DNA from: Streptomyces minutiscleroticus
Lineage (GTDB): Bacteria > Actinomycetota > Actinomycetes > Streptomycetales > Streptomycetaceae
Reading direction: 5' to 3'
Assembly: GCF_014650875.1 (NCBI RefSeq)
Contig: NZ_BMVU01000036.1
Location: 1-64,000, forward strand
DNA: 64,000 nt
Both the position numbers and the translations under genes were made by a program. Below, piece after piece: positions 50,252 through 58,884 of this stretch (positions within the stretch are counted from its first letter, which is position 1; each line of letters begins with the position of its first letter). The notes beneath the pieces were generated by a model. It did no database searches and was not told the origin of the DNA. It saw nothing but the letters and a program-made list of their open reading frames with translations.

Positions 50252-51830
50252 CATGGGCGTGCTGTTCGACCAGTGCGCCGAGCGCGGCACCGCCACCCGC
50301 GTCCGCCTGGACCGGCCCTTCGACCTCGCCCCGGACGGCGGGACCGACTACACCGTGGACGCGCTGGCCGCGCTGGTCGAGGACGCGGCGGGCCTGCTGG
50401 CCGCCGCCGGGGCGGGCCGCGGCGACCGGGTGGCGATCGTCAAGGACAACCACTGGGACTACGACCTGCTGGCCTGCGCGGCGGTGCGGCTGGGCGCGGT
50501 GCCCGCCCAGCTGTCCGCGCACCTGCCGCCCGCCACCCTCGCCGTGCTGCTGCACCGGCTGCGGCCCGCGCTGCTGGTGACCACCCGCGCCCTGCTGGAG
50601 CGCTGCCGCCGCGCGGACCGCGACCCGGCCCGCACCACCGGCGCCGTCCTGGCCCTCGACGGCCCGGCGCCCGGCGCCCTGGGCCCGGACGACGTCCGCG
50701 GCCGCCCTGCGCCCGGTCCCCGGCGCAGGCACGACGACGCCCCGCTGGTGATCAACCACACCTCGGGCACCACCGGCGTACCCAAACTGGTGGTCCACTC
50801 CACCCGCACCATCATCGGCAAGCTGGCCCGCTTCGAGGCCGTGCGCTATCCCCGCGTCGGGCTGCGCCGCGACGACGTCCTGGCCAACGCCAGCTCCTTC
50901 GCCCACGGCCGCACCTTCTGCTGGACCGCCAGCGTGCTGTGCCTGGCCCCGCGCGCCCTGACCGTCCTCAGCCGCCCCGACCCGCACTCCGCCGACCCGC
51001 TGCTGCGCGCCCACCCGCCGACCGTCGTGGAGGCCCTGCCCGCCACCTACGTGCGCCTGCGGCCGCTGACCCGGCGCCTGGACAACGCCTTCCGCGACGT
51101 ACGGCTGTTCGTCAGCACCTACGACGCCGTGCATCCGCCCACCCTGCGCGCCTACCTTCGGGCCAGCGCGCACCGCGCCCCGGTGTGGATGCAGGGCTGG
51201 GGGCAGACCGAGACCGGGCCGCTGACCTTCCGCTTCCACACCCGCCGCTCGCTGCGCCCGCCGGGAGCCGACGCCGACGCGCGCGGTCTGGGCCGGCCCG
51301 TGCCGGGCAGGACGCGGCTGCGGGTCGTCGACCCCGACACCCTGCGTCCGCTGCCGCGCGGCCGCCCGGGCCTGCTGCTGGCCCGCACCCCCGCCCGCGC
51401 CCTGGGCTACGTCGGCGAGGACGACCGGTGGGAGGCCAAGCGCGTCGGCCGCTGGTGGAGCACCGGCGACCTCGGCGTCCACCACCGCGACGGCAGCGTC
51501 GAGCTCCTGGACCGCGAGGTGGACCGCGCCCAGCGGCTGAGCTGCCTGCGCACCGAGGACCTGCTGGAGGACCGGCTCCCGGAGGCCCTGGAGGTCGTCC
51601 TGCTGGCCCGGCCCGGCGAGGCGCCGCTGCCGGTGGTCGTCACCGAGGACGGCGCCCTGGACGCCGGGCGGTGGCGCGGCGCGGTGGCCGGCCTGCCGCC
51701 GCTGCAGCCGCCCATGGTGCTCACCTGGCCGCAACTGCCGCGCACCGGCACCGGCAAGGTGCGCCGCACCGCGCTGCTGCGGCAGCTGACCGGACGCACC
51801 GACACCTGCGGCTCCGGCCGGTGGACCTGA
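50238..51830 (+). CDS. Adenylate-forming acyl-CoA ligase-like enzyme (first of two)
   Basis: A 530-residue ANL-superfamily enzyme: P-loop NHTSGTTGVPKLVVHS, A5 motif GWGQTETGPL, A7-type WWSTGDLGVH and C-terminal catalytic Lys in TGTGKVRRTAL. It lacks a fused carrier domain. It should activate a carboxylic acid as adenylate and pass it to CoA or an amine. The GTG at 50238 overlaps the FAD gene by 14 bases, with ACGAGGAG upstream. Its C-terminal 20 residues (QLTGRTDTCGSGRWT) run into a repeat that continues in the intergenic region. Confidence 0.87.
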   Translation: MKPHDMGVLFDQCAERGTATRVRLDRPFDLAPDGGTDYTVDALAALVEDAAGLLAAAGAGRGDRVAIVKDNHWDYDLLACAAVRLGAVPAQLSAHLPPATLAVLLHRLRPALLVTTRALLERCRRADRDPARTTGAVLALDGPAPGALGPDDVRGRPAPGPRRRHDDAPLVINHTSGTTGVPKLVVHSTRTIIGKLARFEAVRYPRVGLRRDDVLANASSFAHGRTFCWTASVLCLAPRALTVLSRPDPHSADPLLRAHPPTVVEALPATYVRLRPLTRRLDNAFRDVRLFVSTYDAVHPPTLRAYLRASAHRAPVWMQGWGQTETGPLTFRFHTRRSLRPPGADADARGLGRPVPGRTRLRVVDPDTLRPLPRGRPGLLLARTPARALGYVGEDDRWEAKRVGRWWSTGDLGVHHRDGSVELLDREVDRAQRLSCLRTEDLLEDRLPEALEVVLLARPGEAPLPVVVTEDGALDAGRWRGAVAGLPPLQPPMVLTWPQLPRTGTGKVRRTALLRQLTGRTDTCGSGRWT

Positions 51831-51912
51831 CCGGACACACCGACACCGGCGGACCCGACCAGTGAACTCCCCGGACACACCTGCACCTGCGGATCCGGCC
51901 GGTGGACCCGAC
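51789..51912. repeat. 42-bp imperfect triple repeat after the first ligase
   Basis: Three copies of a unit that includes CACCTGCGGMTCCGGCCGG (51803-51821 and 51886-51904 region) and GACCGGACRCACC, the first coding for the ligase C-terminus and the others intergenic. This suggests that the ligase end has been extended by repeat growth. Confidence 0.7.
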
Positions 51913-52024
51913 CGGACCGCCGCCCGCCCGGGCCCCGCTGTCCCACCCTCCGAGTGGCCGGAGGGAACGTCACGGCAGGTCCCGCCCCCTCCCCACACAC
52001 GGACACGCGACGGAAGGCATTCCC

Positions 52025-52846
52025 GTGCAGCCCCTGGCACCCGCTTCCCGCTACTGCTTCGAGAACGACCCGGCCCTGCTCGGCGCGCAGCACCGCTGCC
52101 TGGCCGCCGCCTACGACCCGATCACGCTGCCCCGGCTGGCCGCCGCCGGCGTCACCGCCGGCTGGCGCTGCCTGGACGCCGGCTCGGGCGGCGGCAGCGT
52201 GGCCCGCTGGCTCGCCGCCCGCGTCGGGCCCACCGGCCACGTGCTGGCCACCGACCTCGTACCGCCCGCGCCCCCGCCGAGCCCCCACCCGCGGCTGACC
52301 GTGGCCGCCCACGACATCCGGCACGACCCGCTGCCCGAGGCCGCCTTCGACCTGATCGTCGCCCGGCTGCTGCTGCAGCACCTGCCCGAGCGGCTCGAGG
52401 TGCTCGACCGCCTGGTCCGGGCCCTGGCGCCGGGCGGCCTGCTGCAGGTCGACGAGCTCGACACCTCCTACGAGCCGCCCCTGCTCACGCCCGACGGGCG
52501 GGCGGCGCGCCTGTACACGAAGTTCCTGGCCGCCCGGTCGGCGGTGTTCCGGGCGGCGGGCGGCGATCCGCACTGGGGCCGGCACGCCCCGGCCGCCCTG
52601 CGCGCCGCCGGCCTGACCGACCTCGACCCGCAGCCGCACATCCTGCTGCGCAGCGCCGGGTCGGCCGTCCTGGAGCTCCAGGTGCACCACACCCACCACC
52701 TGCGCGAGCAGCTGATCGCCGCGGGCATGACCGAGGACGAACTGCACCGGGTGCGGTCCCTGATGCGCCATCCGTCCTTCTGCGCCGCCTCCAGCGTCCT
52801 GTACTCCGTCCAGGGCCGTCGCCCGCGCGCGGACGAGGCCCCGTGA
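52025..52846 (+). CDS. Class I SAM-dependent methyltransferase
   Basis: A 273-residue methyltransferase with motif I CLDAGSGGGSVARWLAAR, motif II VLATDLVPP, and a DLIVARLLLQHLPE post-motif. The helical C-terminal part (HHTHHLREQLIAAGM) resembles methyltransferases that act on small molecules such as quinones or acids. GTG 52025 follows GGAAGG by 7 bases; the open frame upstream (51902) is repeat sequence. It is coupled to the CoA-transferase by GTGA. Confidence 0.88.
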   Translation: MQPLAPASRYCFENDPALLGAQHRCLAAAYDPITLPRLAAAGVTAGWRCLDAGSGGGSVARWLAARVGPTGHVLATDLVPPAPPPSPHPRLTVAAHDIRHDPLPEAAFDLIVARLLLQHLPERLEVLDRLVRALAPGGLLQVDELDTSYEPPLLTPDGRAARLYTKFLAARSAVFRAAGGDPHWGRHAPAALRAAGLTDLDPQPHILLRSAGSAVLELQVHHTHHLREQLIAAGMTEDELHRVRSLMRHPSFCAASSVLYSVQGRRPRADEAP

Positions 52847-54534
52847 TCGCCCCGGCCGTCGCGGCCGACGTCGCCGCCCGGCTGCTGCGGCCCGTCGCCG
52901 CCGACACCTCCGCGGTCGACTGCCACATCGGCTGGGCCGGGCCGATCGCCCTGCCCCTGGGCGACGAGCGGGCCGTCCAGGCCGCCTGCGGCATCATGCA
53001 CGTCCACGGCCGGGCGGCGGGCCGCCCCGTCCCGCTGGCCGTCGACTACGCCACCGCCACCGCCGGCGTGCTGGCCGCGCAGGGCGTGCTCGCCGCGCTG
53101 ATCGCCCGCGCCCGCGGGGCACGGACGTACGGGGTGCGCACCTCGGTGGGGCAGGCGGCCCTGCTGGCGCTGGCCCAGTACCTGGCGGCCGCCACCACCG
53201 ACGACGGCCCGGCGGAGCCGCCCGGCCGCGGCACCGCCACCTTCACCAGCGCCGACGGGGTGCGCTTCGAGTGCGAGACGTTCGACCCGCTGCGCTGGCG
53301 CGGCTTCTGGGACCGGCTCGGCGCGGACCGGACCGCGGCCGCCCAGGGCTGGCGGCCCTTCCAGCAGCGCTTCGCCACCGCCACCTGCCCGCTGCCCACC
53401 GCCCTGCACACCGCCGCCGGGCGGGCCGCCTTCTCCGCCGTCCGCGCGGCCGCCGACGAGGCCGGGGTCAGCGTGGTGGCGGTGCGCGGCGACCCGGGCC
53501 CGCCGGACGTCCCGCCGTTCGCCCTCACCGCGCGGTGCGGCCCCGGCCCCGACCCCCGCGCCCGCGGCGGCGGGAGCGCGGGCCCCACCCCCGACCGGCC
53601 GCTGGAGGGCGTACGGGTCGTCGAGTCCACCCGCCGGGTGCAGGGCCCCCTGGCCGGGCACGTCCTGCACCTGCTCGGCGCCGACGTGCTGCGCATCGAA
53701 CCCCCCGGCGGCGATCCGATGCGCGGCGTCCCGCCCATCGCCGGGCGCTGCTCGGCCCGCTTCAGCGCCCTGAACGCCGGCAAGACCACCACCGAGATCG
53801 ACCTGACCACCGCGTCCGGCCGCCGGGCCGTGCACGACCTGGTGGCCACCGCCGACGTCTTCCTGCACAACTGGGCCCCGGGCAAGGCCGCGCACTGGCG
53901 GCTGGACGCCGACGACCTGCACGCCACCCGGCCCGGCCTGGTCTACGCGGCGGCCTCCGGGTGGGGCGACCGCATGCCCCACCCGCCTCCGCTGGGCACC
54001 GACTACCTCGTCCAGGCGCACAGCGGTCTGGCCGCCGCCGTGCGCTGTGCCGACGAGCCGCCCGCCCCCTCCCTGATGACCCTCACCGACCTGCTGGGCG
54101 GCCTGGTCTGCGGCCACGGGATCCTGGCCGCGCTGCTCACCCGGACCCGTACCGGGGGCGGCTGCCGGGTGGACTCCAGCCTGCTGTCCGCCGCCGCCGT
54201 CCTGCCGCGTCCGCCCCAGCGGCCCCGTTTCACACCGCTGGACCGCCCCGCCCGCACCCTCGACGGGTACCTCCAGCTCGGCCCGGCCGCCCGCACCCAG
54301 CTCCAGCGCACCGCGCACGCCGTCGGCCTCGCCGCCTCGGCCGGTCCGAACGAGGTCCTGGCCCGGCTGTCCAACCGGCCCACCCGGCTGTGGCTGCACC
54401 GGCTGGCCGAGGCCGGTCTCCACGCCACCGCGGTCTGCACGGACCTGCGCGCCCTGGTCCAGGACCCGCGCTTCCACCGCGCCCTGGCCACCGCCGACCA
54501 CGCCGTCCCCCGCGCCCCCTGGGAATTCGCATGA
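52843..54534 (+). CDS. CaiB/BaiF CoA-transferase-family protein with partial domain duplication
   Basis: At 563 residues it is longer than the usual 380-430. Residues about 250-500 hold a full family III CoA-transferase N-terminal half: LEGVRVVESTRRVQGPLAGH, VLRIEPPGGDP and catalytic Asp387 in LGTDYLVQAHSGL. Residues 1-115 look like another copy of the segment following the catalytic Asp (compare CGIMHVHG ... AVDYATATAGVLAAQGVLAAL with HSGLAAAV ... LTDLLGGLVCGHGILAALL) without its own Asp. Family III enzymes move CoA between carboxylic acids via an aspartyl-CoA anhydride. It is coupled on both sides by 4-base overlaps. Confidence 0.85.
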   Translation: MIAPAVAADVAARLLRPVAADTSAVDCHIGWAGPIALPLGDERAVQAACGIMHVHGRAAGRPVPLAVDYATATAGVLAAQGVLAALIARARGARTYGVRTSVGQAALLALAQYLAAATTDDGPAEPPGRGTATFTSADGVRFECETFDPLRWRGFWDRLGADRTAAAQGWRPFQQRFATATCPLPTALHTAAGRAAFSAVRAAADEAGVSVVAVRGDPGPPDVPPFALTARCGPGPDPRARGGGSAGPTPDRPLEGVRVVESTRRVQGPLAGHVLHLLGADVLRIEPPGGDPMRGVPPIAGRCSARFSALNAGKTTTEIDLTTASGRRAVHDLVATADVFLHNWAPGKAAHWRLDADDLHATRPGLVYAAASGWGDRMPHPPPLGTDYLVQAHSGLAAAVRCADEPPAPSLMTLTDLLGGLVCGHGILAALLTRTRTGGGCRVDSSLLSAAAVLPRPPQRPRFTPLDRPARTLDGYLQLGPAARTQLQRTAHAVGLAASAGPNEVLARLSNRPTRLWLHRLAEAGLHATAVCTDLRALVQDPRFHRALATADHAVPRAPWEFA

Positions 54535-56162
54535 CCACTGTCTGGACCTCCAACAACGGCCTGGCGATCCGCGACCTGGTGCCCGCCGCCGACCGCCGTG
54601 CCTGGGTCGCCCGCGGCCACTGCCCCGACCGCGACCTGTACAGCCTGTTCGCCGAGCACGTGCGCCGCCACCCGCGCCGCCAGGCCGTCGTCGACCCGTC
54701 CGGCGCCCTGGACTACCGGACCCTGGACCTGTGCGTGCGGCGCATCGCCGGGCGGCTGCGCGACGCCGGCCTCGACCACCGCGACGTCGTCGCCCTGCGC
54801 CTGCCCAACGGCCGCGACGCGGTGGCCGCCGAACTGGCCGTGGCCGCCCTCGGCGCCGTGGCCCTGCCCTACCCCGCGGGGCCCGGCACCCGCGACACCC
54901 TCAGCCTGCTGCGCCGCTCCCGCGCCCGCGGCGCCGTCCTCGCCGATCCGGCCGACCTCGCCCTGCGCCACCGGCTGCCGGACCTGCGGGCCGTGTTCTC
55001 CTTCGGCCCCCGCGGGCCCGGCGTCCGCTCGCTGTGCGCACCGGGCCCGCCGCTGCGCCCCCGGCCCGTCGCCCCGGAGGCCCCGGCCCGCATCCTGGTC
55101 TCCTCCGGCACCGAGTCCGAGCCGAAGATGGCCGCCTACTCCCACAACGCCATGGCCGGGGGCCGCGCCAACTACCTGCGCGCCCTGAAGCGCCGTCCCG
55201 GGCCCATGCGCAATCTGCTCCTCGTCCCCCTGGCCTCCTCCTACGGCTCCTGCGGCACCTATGTCACCCTCGCCGCCCTCGGCGGCACCCTGATCCTGCA
55301 GGACTCCCACGACCCCGCCACCACCTGGGACACCATCGCCCGGCACCGGCCGACCCACCTGTTCGCCGTCCCCACCCTGCTGCGTCGCCTGGCCGACCAC
55401 CCCGCGCGCCCCGGCGAGGACGCCGGGAGCCTGCACGCCCTCGTCTCCAGCTGCACCGCCCTGCCGGAGACCACCGCCGCCGCCTGCCGGGACCGCTTCC
55501 ACCGGCCCCTGATCACCGTGTACGGGTCCACCGACGGCGTGAACTGCCACACCGGCGCCACCGGGCTCGGGCCCGGGACCGGCACCGGGCGCCCCGACCC
55601 CGCGGTCGCCGCCATCCGCGTCCTCGACGACCAGGACCGCGAACTGCCGCCCGGCCGCCCCGGCCGGATCTGCGCCCGGGGCCCGATGACCCCGCTCAGC
55701 TACGTCGCCGACCCCGGTCTGGACGCCATGTGGCGCACCGCCGACGGCTGGGTCCGCACCGGCGACCGCGGCTGCCTCGACGACCGCGGCCGGCTGCACC
55801 TGCTCGGCCGTACGGCCGAGGTCGTCGACCGCGGCGGCTACAGCATCAGCCCCGCCCAGGTCGAGCGGGAGCTGGGCACCCACCCGGCCGTCGCCGAGGT
55901 CGTCTGCGTCCCCGTCCCGGACGCCGACCTGGGCCAGCGCCTGTGCGCCTGCGTCCGCCAGGTCCCCGGCAGCCGCCCCCTGGCCCTGGCGGACCTCACC
56001 TCCTACCTGGAGGACCGCCGCGGCCTGGAACGCCGCAAGCTCCCCGAACTCCTGCTGCCCGTCGCCGACATGCCCCTCACCGCCACCGGCAAGATCTGCC
56101 GCCGCACCCTGACCTCCCTGGCCGCCGACCACCACGCGGGCACCGGCCGGACCTGCCGCTAG
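54531..56162 (+). CDS. Adenylate-forming acyl-CoA ligase-like enzyme (second of two)
   Basis: A 543-residue ANL enzyme: P-loop ILVSSGTESEPKMAAYSHNA (a variant of SSGTTGxPK), A5 VYGSTDGVNCHTG, A7 WVRTGDRGCLDD, hinge GRTAEVVDRGGYSISPAQVE and catalytic Lys in LTATGKICRRTL. Domain order and length fit a stand-alone acyl-CoA or aryl-CoA ligase. It starts in the stop of the CoA-transferase (ATGA) and is the last gene of the operon. It shares only motif-level similarity with the first ligase, so different acids are expected. Confidence 0.88.
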   Translation: MTTVWTSNNGLAIRDLVPAADRRAWVARGHCPDRDLYSLFAEHVRRHPRRQAVVDPSGALDYRTLDLCVRRIAGRLRDAGLDHRDVVALRLPNGRDAVAAELAVAALGAVALPYPAGPGTRDTLSLLRRSRARGAVLADPADLALRHRLPDLRAVFSFGPRGPGVRSLCAPGPPLRPRPVAPEAPARILVSSGTESEPKMAAYSHNAMAGGRANYLRALKRRPGPMRNLLLVPLASSYGSCGTYVTLAALGGTLILQDSHDPATTWDTIARHRPTHLFAVPTLLRRLADHPARPGEDAGSLHALVSSCTALPETTAAACRDRFHRPLITVYGSTDGVNCHTGATGLGPGTGTGRPDPAVAAIRVLDDQDRELPPGRPGRICARGPMTPLSYVADPGLDAMWRTADGWVRTGDRGCLDDRGRLHLLGRTAEVVDRGGYSISPAQVERELGTHPAVAEVVCVPVPDADLGQRLCACVRQVPGSRPLALADLTSYLEDRRGLERRKLPELLLPVADMPLTATGKICRRTLTSLAADHHAGTGRTCR

Positions 56163-56568
56163 AACCCCCGCCCCCGGACCTCCCGCCGCCGGGCACGGCC
56201 GCACGGGCCCGTCGCCACTCGAACGTGCCGACGCCGCCCTCCGCCGCGGCCACCGCCTCCGGTCGGCCGAGGTCGTCGGGGCCGAGCCCGACGGCCTCGG
56301 CCGGCCGGGGCGCGGGATCGAGCGGCGTGGGAAGGGCGCTCAGGCGGCCCCGCCGGCCGGCGGGGCCGTGGGAGGTGTGCACGGGTCTCCTTGCGGTGGG
56401 AGGGACGGGCCGGGGACGGCGGGTTCCGGCCGCCGGGCCGCCGGCGGACCGGTACGGGTCCTGCCGGACGGGCCGCCGCCGGCCGATCGCCCGTGTGCCC
56501 GGCGGCGGTGCGGGCGATCACCGGTGCCCGCACCGTGTGTCCGCCGGCGGGCACCGCGCCGAGGGCCG
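56163..56568. other. Non-coding interval after the biosynthetic operon
   Basis: The 406 bases between the ends of the second ligase and the leftward TetR gene contain no supported gene. I saw no long T-tailed hairpin; GC-rich inverted repeats are present but short. Confidence 0.5.
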
Positions 56569-57144
56569 TCAGCGGGACGGTGCCGTGAAGGACCGCAGGA
56601 CCATGTCGACGTAGCGGCGGGAGGCGGCCCGCGGGGCCGGTCCCGCGGCGGCGATCACACCGGCGTTGCCCGCGACGAGCAGGCAGAACTCCGCCCGGCC
56701 GACGTCGCGGCGCAGCGTACCCGCGGTGTGGGCCCGGCCGATCAGGGCGTCGATGCGGCCGATCTCGTCCCGGAACCGTTCGAGGTTCTCGCCGCTGCGG
56801 TCCGTCAGCACCCGGGCGGTGAACCCCTTGTCGTGCACCTGATCCTCGCAGAGCCGTGCGAGCGCGTGCCGCAGGGCCCGCCAGGGGTCCGGATGCCGTT
56901 CGACGTGCTCCAGCATCCTGCGGCACTCGGCGTGCTGGTCGGCGAACGCGGCGTTCACGAGGTCCTCGCGGGTCGGGAACCGCCGGTAGAGCGTGGCGAG
57001 GCCGACCCCGGCCCGGCGGGCGACCCGGCCGGCGGGGACGTCCGTACCGGCTTCGGAGAACACCGCCCGCGCGGCGGCGACGATCTTCGCCCGGTTCCGT
57101 TCGGCGTCGGCGCGCAACGGCGTGGCCTGCTGAGACGGTTCCAC
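56569..57144 (-). CDS. TetR-family transcriptional regulator
   Basis: A 191-residue TetR regulator with DNA-binding domain (residues about 15-60: KIVAAARAVFSEAGTDVPAG, RRAGVGLATLYRRFPTREDL) and a helical ligand domain of the SBP-like type. GTG 57144 follows AGAGGAA by 8 bases. It is divergent from an oxidoreductase, its probable target. It is also the nearest regulator to the biosynthetic operons, though it is oriented toward them and no shared site was found. Confidence 0.92.
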   Translation of the reverse strand: MEPSQQATPLRADAERNRAKIVAAARAVFSEAGTDVPAGRVARRAGVGLATLYRRFPTREDLVNAAFADQHAECRRMLEHVERHPDPWRALRHALARLCEDQVHDKGFTARVLTDRSGENLERFRDEIGRIDALIGRAHTAGTLRRDVGRAEFCLLVAGNAGVIAAAGPAPRAASRRYVDMVLRSFTAPSR

Positions 57145-57196
57145 GGCGGTTCCTCTCACTTGTCCGCCGGCGCGGCGGTTCGCGGTCGCGCCGGAG

Positions 57197-57218
57197 ATAC
57201 GTTGCGGCTCCACCGTAT
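57197..57218. promoter_or_regulatory. Possible TetR operator
   Basis: ATACG (57197-57201) and CGTAT (57214-57218) form an inverted repeat with a 12-base centre, in the interval between the TetR regulator and the oxidoreductase. Half-site length and spacing are plausible for TetR dimers, but short repeats arise by chance. Confidence 0.35.
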
Positions 57219-57240
57219 GCCGCTCCCCGGAGGTGCCACC

Positions 57241-58209
57241 GTGCTGGCCGCCCGCTACCACCGCTACGGACCGCCCGAGGTCCTGCAGATCGACGACGTG
57301 CCCGTCCCCGAGCCGCGGGCCGGTCAGGTCCTGGTGCGCGTGCACGCCACGAGTGTCAACGGCGGCGATCTGCACGCCCGCTCGGGGAGGCTGCGGTTCC
57401 TCGCCCGCGGGCGGTTCCCGCTGGGCACCGGGCTCGACGTGGCGGGGGAGGTCGTCCGCACGGGCCGCGGGGTGACGGACCCGGCGCCCGGCGACCGTGT
57501 GTGGGGTGTGCTGCCGCGCTCCACCGTGTCCGGCCCGCTGGGCGCGGCCGCCGAGTTCGTGGTGGCCGACGCGGCGCGGCTGTCCCGGGCCCCCGGGAAC
57601 CTCGACCCGGTCGAGGCGGCCGCGCTCCCCGCGGTGGGAACGACGGCGGTCACCGCCCTGCTCACGCACGGCCGGCTGCGCGCCGGGCAGCGGCTGCTCG
57701 TACGCGGCGCGGCCGGCGGGGTGGGCAGCGCCGCGGTCGTCCTGGGCCACGCGCTCGGCGCGCACGTCACCGCGCTCGCCCGGGGCTCCGTGCTCGACGC
57801 GGTCCGCGGCCTGGGCGCCGACGAGGCATTCGACCACCGCACGGTGGCACCCGGCGACCTCGGCCGCTTCGACCTCGTCCTGGACACCGCCGGCGGCCGT
57901 GGGCTGTCCGTCTGGCACGGCCTGCTGGGACCGCGCGGCCGGATGGTCGCCATCGCGCCGACCTCGCCCGCGAGTATCGCCGCGATCCTCCTGTCGACCG
58001 TGCACGGGCCGCGCCGGATGCGGTTCTTCAGCGGCGATCCGCGCCGCGCCGACCTCGACGCGCTCACCGCCCACGCGGTACGCGGCGACCTCCGGCCGGT
58101 CGTCGCGGCCGTGCACCCCCTGGACCGGATCGCCGACGCGCACCGGGCGCTGGAGGCGGGTGGCGGCGTCGGCAAGCACGTCGTGCGCGTCCTGCCCGCG
58201 TCCGGCTGA
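57241..58209 (+). CDS. Zinc-free medium-chain dehydrogenase, quinone-oxidoreductase type
   Basis: A 322-residue MDR enzyme: GroES-like N-terminus (YGPPEVLQIDDVPVPEPRAG), NGGDLHARSG, and the NADPH site RGAAGGVGSAAVVLG. It lacks the catalytic-zinc Cys/His set, so it belongs to the quinone-oxidoreductase branch. GTG 57241 lies 7 bases after GGAGG and is preferred to ATG 57217. Divergence from the TetR gene suggests induction by a compound that this enzyme reduces. Confidence 0.9.
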   Translation: MLAARYHRYGPPEVLQIDDVPVPEPRAGQVLVRVHATSVNGGDLHARSGRLRFLARGRFPLGTGLDVAGEVVRTGRGVTDPAPGDRVWGVLPRSTVSGPLGAAAEFVVADAARLSRAPGNLDPVEAAALPAVGTTAVTALLTHGRLRAGQRLLVRGAAGGVGSAAVVLGHALGAHVTALARGSVLDAVRGLGADEAFDHRTVAPGDLGRFDLVLDTAGGRGLSVWHGLLGPRGRMVAIAPTSPASIAAILLSTVHGPRRMRFFSGDPRRADLDALTAHAVRGDLRPVVAAVHPLDRIADAHRALEAGGGVGKHVVRVLPASG

Positions 58210-58412
58210 CGCCCCTCGCCGGCGTGGGGCGAGGAGAGGGAGCGAGGAGGGGCCGAGGGACCGGCAGGAGGCCGGGGGAGCCGGGGGGGCGGGCGTGCGT
58301 GGCACACGGTGGGCGGTGGCACTCACCGCGGACATGAGTGCGGGTACTCAGGCGGACGCCGCCGCGCGGTGCGACCGTGGGACACCCACCGACGACATCC
58401 AGGAGGCACGGC

Positions 58413-58733
58413 ATGGCCGCTTCGTCCCGCTCCCTCACCACGGCGTTCCGCCACTGCCTGCTCAACCCGGTGGCCCTGGGCTACCTGGCGCTGGTGGCGG
58501 CCGTGTGGGTCTGGATCGGTGTGGACCTGCTGTTCGTCGACCACCAGGACGCGAGCTTCGCCGCCGTGTGGGGCTTCCTCGTGACGGCTCCGGCCTCCCT
58601 GCTGTTCCTGACGCTGCCGGGTCCCGCCGTCTGGGCCGGCGTCGCCGTCGCCGCGGTCGTCCAGGCGGCCGTGCTCGGCGCCGCGTACCGCGGGTTCGCC
58701 GGGCGCCTCCGGCACCGCGCCGGCACCGTCTGA
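58413..58733 (+). CDS. Small membrane protein, SCO4225-like family
   Basis: A 106-residue protein with three hydrophobic segments (ALGYLALVAAVWVWIGVDLL; FLVTAPASLLFLTLPG; WAGVAVAAVVQAAVLGAA). The N-terminal LLNPVALGYL and VDHQDASFAAVWGFLVTAP match the SCO4225 family of streptomycete membrane proteins, function unknown. AGGAGG lies 7 bases before the ATG at 58413. Confidence 0.75.
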   Translation: MAASSRSLTTAFRHCLLNPVALGYLALVAAVWVWIGVDLLFVDHQDASFAAVWGFLVTAPASLLFLTLPGPAVWAGVAVAAVVQAAVLGAAYRGFAGRLRHRAGTV

Positions 58734-58820
58734 CGACCGGCCGCGGCGACCGGGGCGGGAGCGGGGACGCGAACGACCGGGGCACGGCACGGGCCGGGGC
58801 GGTGCCTGCTCCGCCCCCGC

Positions 58821-58884
58821 CCCCGCCAGGTCCCGCCCCCGCCAGGTCCCGTTCCCGCCAGGCCCCGTTCCCGGCCCGTCCCGT
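58821..58884. repeat. 16-bp tandem repeat, four copies
   Basis: Four 16-base units on the theme CCCGCCAGGTCCCG (58821-58836, 58837-58852, 58853-58868, 58869-58884). The last reaches the ligA stop codon. Confidence 0.8.

Noticed and set aside
38890..56162. Ebo-type (eboA-F) cluster or valiolone-derived C7N cyclitol cluster
   Set aside because: UbiA and a TIM barrel recall ebo genes, but no dehydroquinate-synthase-like cyclase, TatD-like or alkaline-phosphatase-like gene is present.
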